DNA from: an uncultured Caulobacteraceae bacterium
GTDB lineage: Bacteria > Pseudomonadota > Alphaproteobacteria > Caulobacterales > TH1-2
NCBI GenBank assembly: GCA_937967425.1
Contig: CALBST010000139.1
Span: 1-12,413, forward strand
Reading direction: 5' to 3'
DNA length: 12,413 nt
The notes beneath the pieces were generated by a model, which was not told where the DNA came from, ran no database searches, and saw only the letters and a program-made list of their open reading frames with translations. Below are positions 5,786-12,413 of the stretch, one piece after another. The stretch's first letter is position 1. Each line of letters starts with the position of its first letter. The translations under genes were made by a program, and so were the position numbers.

Positions 5786-6517
5786 TTAGCGCCGCATACC
5801 AAAGCCCTGATAGGCCGGATTGTCCGGTTCGATCAGGCGCGCCTGTTCGAAGTCCGCCAGTGCGCGCTCCATCTCGCCCATCGCCTGATAGGTGCGGCCG
5901 CGATTGTTGTAGGCGCCGGCGTAACGCGGGTTGATCCGGAGCGCCGCGTTGAAATCAGCAATGGCGCGGTCGTACTCGCGTAGTTGCCGGTAGAGATTGC
6001 CGCGGTTGTTGTAGGCGTTCGAGTAGTCCGGATCGAGCTCCACCGCCCGCGTATAGTCGGAAATTGCCTGGGCGAGGTCTCCCCGATCGGCGTAGGCGCT
6101 GCCGCGGTTGCCGTACGCGCTAGCGAAGGCCGGATTGATACGAAGCGCCGCGTCGAAATCCGCCACCGCGCGATCAGGCAAACCGGCCGCGCGATTGGCG
6201 ATGCCGCGGTTGTTGTAGGCATTGGCGTAAGTCGGGTCGAGACGGATGGCCTCGTCATAATCGGCGATGGCGGCGCCATACTCACGCGCGGCGCGGAAGG
6301 CGTTGCCACGATTGTTGTGAACGATCGCGCGCTGCCCGGGCGTGCGGCCAGGCAAGGCCAGCTGACGCGTGCAGGCAAGCACCTGCTCATCATGGCTAAA
6401 GCGCCTGCCAAGATTCACACACCGCGCATTGAGCTCATCCGGCGTCTGCGCCAAAGCGGGCGTGGCCAGCAGCGCGGCAGTCCCGGCCAGCGCAAGGAGG
6501 CCCCGCCGCACGATCAT
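5786..6517 (-). CDS. Exported tetratricopeptide-repeat protein (paralogue B)
   Basis: This is a 243-residue protein. Residues 1-23 form a signal peptide (VRRGLLALAGTAALLA, cleavage after ALA). A short N-terminal segment holds C33 and C49, and five regular 34-residue TPRs follow at about 62-95, 96-129, 130-163, 164-197 and 198-231, with the usual NRG-x-A/AI-DF/INP pattern. TPR arrays are protein-binding scaffolds; after export it would act in the periplasm or at the outer membrane. Its ATG overlaps the stop of the upstream TPR gene (ATGA at 6517-6514), so the two are translationally coupled, and they look like products of a tandem duplication. The partner protein is unknown. Confidence 0.88.
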   Translation of the reverse strand: MIVRRGLLALAGTAALLATPALAQTPDELNARCVNLGRRFSHDEQVLACTRQLALPGRTPGQRAIVHNNRGNAFRAAREYGAAIADYDEAIRLDPTYANAYNNRGIANRAAGLPDRAVADFDAALRINPAFASAYGNRGSAYADRGDLAQAISDYTRAVELDPDYSNAYNNRGNLYRQLREYDRAIADFNAALRINPRYAGAYNNRGRTYQAMGEMERALADFEQARLIEPDNPAYQGFGMRR

Positions 6518-7269
6518 CGGCGATCGACCGCCGCGATCTGATCGGGCGCCTGGCTGCCATCAGATTCGGCTAGTTCTGTCAGACCCATCGCCTCTCGGGT
6601 CCGCGCACGATTGCGCAATGCATCAGCATATTGCGCATTGATCCGGAGCGCCTGCTCGAAATCTGCCAGCGCCAGATCGTCCCGTCCCAAAGCGCGATAG
6701 GCAATGCCACGGCCATTGTACGCGGACGCCAGCCGGTCATTCAGTTCGATCGCACGCGTATGATCCGCGATCGCGGCTTCAAAATTGCCCATCTCGGCAT
6801 GGACGCTGCCGCGATTGCTGTAGGCGTTGGCGAACGCCGGATCGATCTCGATCGCGGTGGTGAAGTCAGCCAGCGCACGCTCCGGGTTGCCCGCCATACG
6901 CTCGGCAATGCCGCGATTGTTGCGGATGTTCGCATGGTTCGGCTGTAGGCGGATCGCCTCGTCGTAATCGGCGAACGCCTGCTCGAACTGGCGCATTTGG
7001 CGATAGGCGTTGGCGCGGCTCTTGAACGCCTGGGCCCGGTTGTTCCGCGAAACACCGAGCGCGCGCAGATACGTGTTGCAAGCGTTGACCTGCTGCTCCG
7101 GTGTCAGCGCATTGCCAACATTGGCGCACCGCTCGCCATCGGGATCGCGGCGCTGAGCCGAGGCCGGCGGCGCTGTCATGGTAAATGCCGCGACGAGCGC
7201 GGCCGCGAGTACAAGACGAGGCGTGGACATAGGGACGAAAAAACGCCCCCACATCCCCGTCCGCATCAT
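6514..7269 (-). CDS. Exported tetratricopeptide-repeat protein (paralogue A)
   Basis: This 251-residue protein has a signal sequence around residues 14-39 (STPRLVLAAALVAAFTM, cleavage after ASAQ or SA), then C48 and C64, and about four TPRs (77-110, 111-144, 145-178, 179-212) plus a degenerate fifth. The spacing between the two cysteines, 15 intervening residues, is the same as in the downstream paralogue. The start is uncertain: ATG at 7269 and 7266 follow a weak AGGT, while an in-frame ATG at 7230 would give a shorter, more typical signal peptide but has no visible Shine-Dalgarno sequence. The gene begins 42 bases after the alanine dehydrogenase stop on the same strand, so it may be co-transcribed with it. 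Function beyond protein binding is unknown. Confidence 0.87.
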   Translation of the reverse strand: MMRTGMWGRFFVPMSTPRLVLAAALVAAFTMTAPPASAQRRDPDGERCANVGNALTPEQQVNACNTYLRALGVSRNNRAQAFKSRANAYRQMRQFEQAFADYDEAIRLQPNHANIRNNRGIAERMAGNPERALADFTTAIEIDPAFANAYSNRGSVHAEMGNFEAAIADHTRAIELNDRLASAYNGRGIAYRALGRDDLALADFEQALRINAQYADALRNRARTREAMGLTELAESDGSQAPDQIAAVDRR

Positions 7270-7311
7270 TAATCACTTACCTGGCGAAACTCTCGCGCAG
7301 TTGAGCGGCGC

Positions 7312-8424
7312 TTAGCCCAGCCAGCTCGGCCGCTTGAACGGCTTGCCAAGATCGCGCGCGACAGCCTCATGCGTAATGGCTCCTTCGTAAACGTTGAGGC
7401 CATTGGCGAGATGCGGGTCGTCCTGCAGCGCCTTCTTGTAGCCCTTATTCGCCAGCGCCAGCGTAAACGGCAGCGTTGCGTTGTTGAGCGCGAACGCGGA
7501 GGTGCGCGACACGGCGCCGGGCATATTCGCTACGCAATAGTGGACGATGCCGTCGACGACGAAGGTAGGTTCCGAGTGGGTCGTCGGCTTCGAGGTCTCG
7601 AAGCAACCGCCCTGGTCGATCGAAATATCGACCAGAACCGAGCCCGGACGCATCGTCTTGAGCATATCGCGCGTGATCAGCTTCGGCGCCGCCGCGCCGG
7701 CCACCAGCACGGCGCCAACGACAACGTCGGCCTCCTTGATCGCTTCGGCGATCGCAGCGCTCGTCGAATACACCGTCTCCAAACGGCCGTTGAACTCGCG
7801 GTCGAGCTCTTCCAGGCGCGTCGGGTTCTTGTCGAACACCTGCACCCGCGCGCGCATGCCGACAGCGATCTGCGCTGCATTGTAACCGGAGACCCCAGCC
7901 CCGAGGATCACGACGCTAGCCGGCTGCACGCCCGGCACGCCGCCCATCAGCACGCCGCGTCCGCCATGAGCCTTCTCCAGGAAGTACGCGCCGACCTGGA
8001 TCGACATGCGGCCCGCGACTTCCGACATCGGCTTCAGCAACGGCAAACGGCCATCGCGATCCGTCACCGTCTCGTAGGCGATGCATGTCGCGCCCGACTT
8101 CATCAGCCCTTCCGCCTGCGCCGGATCCGGCGCGAGGTGCAAATAGGTGAAGAGCACATGATGCGGCTTCAGCCGCGCGATCTCGACCGCCTGCGGCTCC
8201 TTCACCTTCACGATCATCTCAGCGGTTTCGAACACAGCGTCGGCGTTCGGCAGGATCTTGACGCCGACTTTTTCGTAGACGCTATCCGGCGCACCGATCC
8301 CCTCGCCCGCTTTCGTTTCCAGGAACACCTCATGGCCGGCCCGCACCAGCTCCGCCGCGCTCTCCGGCGTGAGGCCGACGCGATATTCGTGGACCTTAAT
8401 TTCCTTCGGGCAGCCGACTTTCAT
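7312..8424 (-). CDS. ald: Alanine dehydrogenase
   Basis: This 370-residue enzyme catalyses the NAD-dependent oxidative deamination of L-alanine to pyruvate and ammonia, or the reverse, in the cytoplasm. It has the full family length. Visible family residues are R15 in HEYRVGLTP and K75 in KVKEPQ (pyruvate binding), the catalytic H96 in YLHLA, the NAD-binding GAGVSG (175-180) with the acidic D198 at the end of the second strand, D268 in DISIDQGG, and the VANMPGAVSRTS block near 296-307. A perfect AGGAGG lies 7 bases before the ATG. The gene is divergent from an Lrp/AsnC regulator, the usual arrangement for alanine-responsive control. The product probably feeds pyruvate to central metabolism. 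I see no truncation or missing residue. Confidence 0.97.
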   Translation of the reverse strand: MKVGCPKEIKVHEYRVGLTPESAAELVRAGHEVFLETKAGEGIGAPDSVYEKVGVKILPNADAVFETAEMIVKVKEPQAVEIARLKPHHVLFTYLHLAPDPAQAEGLMKSGATCIAYETVTDRDGRLPLLKPMSEVAGRMSIQVGAYFLEKAHGGRGVLMGGVPGVQPASVVILGAGVSGYNAAQIAVGMRARVQVFDKNPTRLEELDREFNGRLETVYSTSAAIAEAIKEADVVVGAVLVAGAAAPKLITRDMLKTMRPGSVLVDISIDQGGCFETSKPTTHSEPTFVVDGIVHYCVANMPGAVSRTSAFALNNATLPFTLALANKGYKKALQDDPHLANGLNVYEGAITHEAVARDLGKPFKRPSWLG

Positions 8425-8431
8425 GGGAATT

Positions 8432-8437
8432 CCTCCT
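8432..8437 (-). promoter_or_regulatory. Strong ribosome binding site of ald
   Basis: AGGAGG on the minus strand (8437-8432) lies 7 bases before the ald ATG. It is the only full consensus Shine-Dalgarno sequence I noticed in the window and fixes the ald start. Confidence 0.85.
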
Positions 8438-8448
8438 ATTGCGCGGGG

Positions 8449-8484
8449 AAATATCCCGTTCGGAATGGTTTTTCTTGGATATTT
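8449..8484. promoter_or_regulatory. Inverted AAATATCC / GGATATTT pair in the ald-regulator intergenic region
   Basis: AAATATCC (8449-8456) and GGATATTT (8477-8484) are exact reverse complements with centres 28 bases apart, inside the AT-richest part of the divergent control region. Lrp/AsnC proteins bind AT-rich dyads at several helically phased sites, so these may be binding half-sites for the neighbouring regulator. An 8-base match alone is weak evidence. Confidence 0.4.
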
Positions 8485-8494
8485 TGGGCGCGAT

Positions 8495-8532
8495 GACGTT
8501 CCAAACGCCTACTTTTCGGCGTAAAGAACGTC
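8495..8532 (+). promoter_or_regulatory. Nested dyad abutting the Lrp-type regulator start codon
   Basis: GACGTTC (8495-8501) pairs exactly with GAACGTC (8526-8532), and inside it ACGCC (8505-8509) pairs with GGCGT (8518-8522). A 3/3 internal loop (CAA opposite AAA) separates the stems, and the apical loop is 8 bases. The structure ends on the base before the ATG at 8533. It could be an autoregulatory operator for the regulator or an RNA hairpin that hides the translation start, since no clear Shine-Dalgarno sequence is seen. Confidence 0.6.
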
Positions 8533-9012
8533 ATGCCGCAAGAAATTCCCGCTCAGCTCGACGATTTCGACCATAAGATCCTGATCGAGCTGGAACGCGA
8601 CGGCGTGCTCACCGCCGCTGCCTTGGCCGAGCGCGTGGGCTTGAGCCCCTCCGCCTGCCATCGCCGTGTCAAAGCCATGGAGGCCGCCGGCGTCATCGAG
8701 GGCTACGCCGCGATCCTCTCGGAAAAGGCGCTCGGTCGCAGCGCCACGGTGTTTGTCGCCGTGACGCTCGAAGACCAGCGCCGCGAAACCATGGCCAAAT
8801 TTGAACGCGCGGTCGCACTCTGCCGCGAAGTCCAGGATTGCCACCTCATGACCGGCGAGAGCGACTACCTCCTCCGCATCGTCATCGCCGACAATGATCG
8901 CTACGAGCGCATCCACCAGGAAACGCTTTCGCGCCTGCCCGGCGTGCGGCGGCTCGTCTCAAACTTCACCATCCGCACCGTGTTTCGGCGCGCGGCCTCA
9001 GTCGCCCATTAG
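8533..9012 (+). CDS. Lrp/AsnC-family transcriptional regulator (AldR-like)
   Basis: This 159-residue regulator has an N-terminal winged helix-turn-helix (about 11-60: [16 protein letters not shown], then [30 protein letters not shown]) and a C-terminal RAM/AsnC ligand domain (about 70-155). The effector-site segment [13 protein letters not shown] (104-116) is typical of amino-acid-sensing members. It is divergent from alanine dehydrogenase with a 108-base shared control region. From that position and the known ald-aldR/lrp pairs of other bacteria, I infer alanine-responsive activation of ald. Length is normal for the family. The start at 8533 puts the helix-turn-helix at the usual place. Confidence 0.93.
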   Translation: MPQEIPAQLDDFDHKILIELERDGVLTAAALAERVGLSPSACHRRVKAMEAAGVIEGYAAILSEKALGRSATVFVAVTLEDQRRETMAKFERAVALCREVQDCHLMTGESDYLLRIVIADNDRYERIHQETLSRLPGVRRLVSNFTIRTVFRRAASVAH

Positions 9013-9059
9013 GCGAAGGGCTTGATGCAAGGAGCGGCATCCTCAAAACTGCCGCCAAA

Positions 9060-9063
9060 GAGG
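9060..9063 (+). promoter_or_regulatory. Ribosome binding site of acs
   Basis: GAGG at 9060-9063 lies 8 bases before the ATG at 9072 and supports that start. The 59-base gap after the Lrp-type regulator otherwise shows only a weak GCGGC/GCCGC dyad and no clear promoter. Confidence 0.6.
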
Positions 9064-9071
9064 AAGCGCCT

Positions 9072-11012
9072 ATGTCCGATCCCGTCGTCATCCCGGTACC
9101 GAAGGAATGGGAGGAGCGCGCCTACGTCGATGACGTGAAGTATCGCGCCATGCACGCGAGCGCGTCAGCGGACCCGGAAGCGTTCTGGGGCGTGCACGGC
9201 CAGCGGCTCGATTGGATCAAGCCTTACACCAAGGTGAAGGATACGAGCTTCAACGAAGCCGACTTCCACATCCGCTGGTACTGGGACGGCGTCCTCAACG
9301 TCTCCGTCAATTGTATCGACCGCCACCTGGAGAAGCGCGGCGATCAAGTCGCCATCATCTGGGAAGGCGACGATCCGCACCAATCGCGCCACATCTCCTA
9401 TCGCGAACTGCATGACGAAGTCTGCCGCTTCGCCAACGTGCTGAAAGCCCGCGGCGTCAAGAAGGGCGACCGCGTCACCATCTACATGCCGATGATCCCG
9501 GAAGCGGCGTACGCCATGCTCGCCTGCTCGCGCATCGGCGCTATCCACTCCGTCGTCTTCGGCGGCTTCAGCCCCGAAAGCCTCGCCAACCGCATCAAGG
9601 ATTGTGAGTCGACCTGCGTCGTCACCGCAGACGAAGGTGTGCGCGGCGGCAAGATCATTCCGTTGAAGCACAATGTCGACGCGGCGCTCGAACACGCGAG
9701 CGGCGTCGAAACCGTAATCGTCGTCACCCGCACCGGCGCCGGCGTGCCGATGACGGAAGGCCGCGACATTGTCTACGAAGACGCCGCCGCCGACGTCAGC
9801 GCCGAATGCGCGCCCGAGCCGATGGGCGCGGAAGATCCGCTCTTCATCCTCTACACCTCAGGCTCGACCGGCAAACCCAAGGGCGTGCTGCACACGACCG
9901 GCGGCTATCTTGTCTACGCCTCCATGACGCATCAGTACGTCTTCGATTATCACGACGGCGACATCTATTGGTGCACAGCTGACGTGGGCTGGGTCACCGG
10001 CCACACTTACATCGTCTACGGCCCGCTCGCGAACGGCGCGACAACGCTCATGTTCGAAGGCGTGCCAAACTACCCGAGCAATTCGCGCTTCTGGGACGTG
10101 ATCGACAAGCACAAGGTCAACATCTTCTACACCGCGCCCACCGCCATCCGCGCTTTGATGCGCGACGGCGAAGAGCCAGTGAAACGCACTTCGCGCGCAA
10201 GCCTTCGCCTCATCGGCACCGTCGGCGAACCGATCAATCCCGAAGCCTGGCTTTGGTATTATCGCACGGTCGGCGACTCGCGCTGCCCTGTCGTTGATAC
10301 CTGGTGGCAAACCGAAACCGGCGGCGCGCTCATCACCAATCTCCCCGGCGCCACGGCGATGAAGCCGGGCTCCGCGACGCGCCCCTTCTTTGGTATCAAA
10401 CCCGCGCTCGTTGACGAACAAGGCCGCTTCCTCGAAGGCGCCGCCAGCGGCAATCTCGTGCTGCTTGATTCTTGGCCCGGCCAAATGCGCACCGTCTATG
10501 GCGATCACCAGCGCTTCTTCGATACCTACTTCCGCACCTATCCCGGCACGTACTTCACCGGCGACGGCTGCCGCCGCGATGAAGACGGCTATTACTGGAT
10601 CACCGGCCGCGTCGATGACGTCCTGAACGTCAGCGGCCATCGCATCGGCACCGCCGAAATCGAAAGCGCGCTCGTCGCCGATACGAAAGTCGCCGAAGCC
10701 GCCGTCGTCGGCTATCCGCACGACATCAAGGGCCAAGGCATTTATTGCTACGTCACCCTGAAGCAAGGCGTGGAACCAAGCGACGACCTCAAGCGCGAAC
10801 TGATCCAAACCGTGCGCCACGAGATCGGCCCGACAGCCACGCCCGACATCATCCAATGGGCGCCAGGCCTGCCGAAGACACGCAGCGGCAAAATCATGCG
10901 CCGCATCCTGCGTAAGATCGCGGAGAACGATCTCAGCAATCTCGGCGACACCAGCACGCTTGCTGATCCCTCGGTCGTCGATGACTTGGTGGCGAACCGC
11001 GCGAGTGCGTGA
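9072..11012 (+). CDS. acs: Acetyl-CoA synthetase (AMP-forming)
   Basis: This 646-residue enzyme converts acetate, ATP and CoA to acetyl-CoA, AMP and pyrophosphate. Family hallmarks are in order: the N-terminal acs segment with [21 protein letters not shown] (65-85), the A3 ATP-binding loop [11 protein letters not shown] (261-271), [10 protein letters not shown] (383-392), the [10 protein letters not shown] motif (408-417) whose second tryptophan closes the small acetate pocket, [18 protein letters not shown] in the hinge region, and [11 protein letters not shown] near the end. K607 in that last motif is the conserved catalytic lysine that in Salmonella and other bacteria is inactivated by acetylation. 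Full length, no defects. It follows the Lrp-type regulator by 59 bases and abuts lemA. A propionyl-CoA synthetase is less likely because the tryptophan pocket is intact. Confidence 0.97.
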   Translation: MSDPVVIPVPKEWEERAYVDDVKYRAMHASASADPEAFWGVHGQRLDWIKPYTKVKDTSFNEADFHIRWYWDGVLNVSVNCIDRHLEKRGDQVAIIWEGDDPHQSRHISYRELHDEVCRFANVLKARGVKKGDRVTIYMPMIPEAAYAMLACSRIGAIHSVVFGGFSPESLANRIKDCESTCVVTADEGVRGGKIIPLKHNVDAALEHASGVETVIVVTRTGAGVPMTEGRDIVYEDAAADVSAECAPEPMGAEDPLFILYTSGSTGKPKGVLHTTGGYLVYASMTHQYVFDYHDGDIYWCTADVGWVTGHTYIVYGPLANGATTLMFEGVPNYPSNSRFWDVIDKHKVNIFYTAPTAIRALMRDGEEPVKRTSRASLRLIGTVGEPINPEAWLWYYRTVGDSRCPVVDTWWQTETGGALITNLPGATAMKPGSATRPFFGIKPALVDEQGRFLEGAASGNLVLLDSWPGQMRTVYGDHQRFFDTYFRTYPGTYFTGDGCRRDEDGYYWITGRVDDVLNVSGHRIGTAEIESALVADTKVAEAAVVGYPHDIKGQGIYCYVTLKQGVEPSDDLKRELIQTVRHEIGPTATPDIIQWAPGLPKTRSGKIMRRILRKIAENDLSNLGDTSTLADPSVVDDLVANRASA

Positions 11013-11023
11013 TACTTGAGGCT

Positions 11024-11587
11024 ATGACTAGCCTCTACATTTTCGCCGCCGTCGCACTCGTCGCGATCATTGTCATCGTTCTGTTCAACCAGCTCATCGC
11101 CAAGCGGCAGATGGTCAATAATGGCTGGGCCGATATCGACGTGCAGCTGAAGCGCCGCGCCGATCTCATTCCGCAACTTGTCACCACTGTGCAGGCCTAT
11201 GCCGCGCATGAACGGCAATTGTTCGAGGATGTGGCCCAAAAGCGCAACGCCGCCCTCGCCGCCGGCGACAATGCAGCCGCTCGCGGCGCCGCCGAGAGCG
11301 AGCTTTCCAAGCCAGTCGGCCGCCTCATCGCGCTCGGCGAAGCCTATCCCGATCTCAAGGCCAACCAGAACTTTCTCGATCTGCAGAACGAACTCTCGGA
11401 CACCGAGAACAAGATCGAAATGGCGCGCCGCTTCTATAACGGCGCAGTCCGCGAACTGAACACGGCGGTCGAGAGCTTCCCCTCCAACCTCGTCGCCGCG
11501 CTGTTCGGTATCGGCAAGCGCGCCTTCTTCGAAATCACCGCAGCCGCCGATCGCGCCGTCCCGACCCTCGGGATCAACCCGCAATGA
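11024..11587 (+). CDS. lemA: LemA family protein
   Basis: This 187-residue membrane-anchored protein has one N-terminal membrane helix (about 3-22: LYIFAAVALVAIIVIVLFN) and the helical-bundle LemA pattern: NNGWADIDVQLKRRADLIPQLV, the LKANQNFLDLQNELSDTENKIEMARRFYN block and NTAVESFPSNLVA. The biochemical role of LemA proteins is not settled. I prefer the ATG at 11024, which has GAGG just before it and leaves an 11-base gap. A GTG at 11009 overlapping the acs stop would add five residues and is the alternative. Its stop overlaps the next gene by 4 bases (ATGA), so it is coupled to the DUF2207 gene, its usual genomic partner. Confidence 0.93.
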   Translation: MTSLYIFAAVALVAIIVIVLFNQLIAKRQMVNNGWADIDVQLKRRADLIPQLVTTVQAYAAHERQLFEDVAQKRNAALAAGDNAAARGAAESELSKPVGRLIALGEAYPDLKANQNFLDLQNELSDTENKIEMARRFYNGAVRELNTAVESFPSNLVAALFGIGKRAFFEITAAADRAVPTLGINPQ

Positions 11588-12413
11588 AGCCGCTTCGACT
11601 CTGCTTCATCGCGTTCGCCGCACTCTTCTTCGCCACTCCCGCGCTGGCACTCGAACAGATCACCATGTTCGACGTGCGCATCGAAGTGCAAACCGACGGC
11701 GATATCATCGTCACCGAAACCATCGACGTCGTCTCCGAGGGCAGTCAGATTCAACGCGGCATCTTCCGCGATTTGCCGCGTCTCTATGAGCGCGACGGCG
11801 CCCACCTCGCCTACAATTATGATGTGCTTGAGATCCAGCGCGACGGCCAGAGCGAGCCGTATGAAACCAGCACCGACGACAACGCCTATCGCATCCGCAT
11901 CGGCGATCCCGATGTGTATCTTCCGAACGGCCCGCACCGTTATGTGATCCGTTACGAGGTCGCCAATCAGGTCCGCTATTTCGAGGGCTACGACGAGATC
12001 TATTGGAACGCGACCGGCAATTACTGGGCGTTTCCGATCCAGCGCGCGCGCGCCATCGTCGAACTGCCGCCAGGCGCCCGCATCACCGGCACACGCGGCT
12101 ATACCGGCGCGCTCGGCCAAGCCGGCGCTGATTACGAACATCGCCAGCAGGACAACTTGCACAGCTTCGTCACCACCCGCCCGCTCGCCGCCGGCGAAGG
12201 CCTCACCATCGCCGTCGGTTTCGAGAAAGGCCTGATCGATCCGCCCTCCGCCGCCGACGAATTCGGCCGCTGGTGGCAGCGATACGGCGCACTCGCCATC
12301 CTTGCGCTTGGCCTCGCAGGCATCGCTGCATTCCTGACGCAGAGCTTCAACAAGGTCGGCCGCGACCCGGTGAAAGCTCCGGTGTTTCCGCGCTATGAGC
12401 CGCCGGCCGGATA
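11584..12413 (+). CDS. DUF2207-domain membrane protein, N-terminal part (runs off the window)
   Basis: This frame is open from the ATG at 11584 to the window end, giving 276 residues with no stop. Residues 1-22 form a signal peptide (LCFIAFAALFFATPALA). An extracytoplasmic beta-rich domain follows with the family features FRDLPR, an ATGNYWAFPI segment (about 146) and YTGALG. A membrane helix lies at about 234-251 (YGALAILALGLAGIAAF), followed by the characteristic GRDPVKAPVFPRYEPPAG. DUF2207 proteins are typically about 550-650 residues with further membrane helices and a low-complexity C-terminus, so over half is probably missing here. The pairing with lemA, overlapping by 4 bases, is a known conserved neighbourhood. 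The function is unknown; a role in the cell envelope is inferred. Confidence 0.9.
   Translation, partial: MKPLRLCFIAFAALFFATPALALEQITMFDVRIEVQTDGDIIVTETIDVVSEGSQIQRGIFRDLPRLYERDGAHLAYNYDVLEIQRDGQSEPYETSTDDNAYRIRIGDPDVYLPNGPHRYVIRYEVANQVRYFEGYDEIYWNATGNYWAFPIQRARAIVELPPGARITGTRGYTGALGQAGADYEHRQQDNLHSFVTTRPLAAGEGLTIAVGFEKGLIDPPSAADEFGRWWQRYGALAILALGLAGIAAFLTQSFNKVGRDPVKAPVFPRYEPPAG

Noticed and set aside
5786..7269. Repeated GGCGATNGCGNCGCGNTTGTTG-like tracts as a DNA repeat or CRISPR-like array
   Set aside because: The roughly 102-base periodicity simply reflects the 34-residue TPR coding units. There are no conserved repeats with unique spacers.
7369..8496. 375-residue plus-strand frame opposite alanine dehydrogenase
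   Set aside because: It is longer than ald but antisense to a full-length, motif-complete enzyme with a perfect Shine-Dalgarno sequence. Its arginine/histidine-rich translation has no domain.
9034..9056. GCGGC/GCCGC dyad before acs as a terminator
   Set aside because: Only five base pairs with a 12-base loop and no T-run, so it is indistinguishable from chance.
9858..10856. 332-residue minus-strand frame opposite acs
   Set aside because: It is antisense to the conserved core of acetyl-CoA synthetase and is a codon-bias shadow.

Overview
The window (about 62-65% GC by eye, dense short-gap gene packing, GTG as well as ATG starts) looks like chromosomal DNA from an alphaproteobacterium. Caulobacterales/Hyphomonadaceae-type is my best guess from the gene types (UPF0386/YjhX protein, BlaI/M56 pair, exported TPR proteins, AldR-Ald). 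That placement is an inference, not a match. No rRNA, tRNA, CRISPR array, transposase or prophage genes are visible.

Layout. (1) 1-1665: the tail of an upstream gene, a stand-alone Rieske non-heme iron oxygenase, a 64-bp near-palindromic intergenic repeat directly after its stop codon, a leader region with a GC-rich hairpin, and a GTG-started YjhX/TopAI-type toxin-family gene with no partner. (2) 1701-5408: a compact plus-strand cluster that is the most interesting part. A BlaI/MecI-type repressor lies under a perfect 16-bp inverted repeat that contains two BlaI-like operators. It overlaps by 11 bp a BlaR1-like M56 membrane metalloprotease whose usual penicillin-binding sensor is replaced by about five ankyrin repeats. 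About 30 bp later come an FAD-dependent GMC oxidoreductase and, overlapping it by 4 bp, a small secreted companion protein. This reads as a proteolysis-triggered repressor circuit that may control an oxidoreductase instead of a beta-lactamase.

(3) 5427-7269, minus strand: a 62-residue zinc-ribbon-like protein and two translationally coupled, paralogous exported TPR proteins that share an N-terminal cysteine pair. (4) 7312-9012: alanine dehydrogenase (minus) divergent from an Lrp/AsnC regulator (plus). They share a 108-bp control region with two dyads, one ending at the base before the regulator's ATG. (5) 9072-12413: acetyl-CoA synthetase followed with almost no gap by lemA and a DUF2207 membrane protein that runs off the window end.

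Together, alanine dehydrogenase (alanine to pyruvate) and Acs (acetate to acetyl-CoA) suggest a block for carbon and amino-acid scavenging. The BlaI/M56-ankyrin/GMC cluster is the best candidate for an undescribed signalling-plus-enzyme module. Its signal and the enzyme's substrate cannot be read from the sequence.
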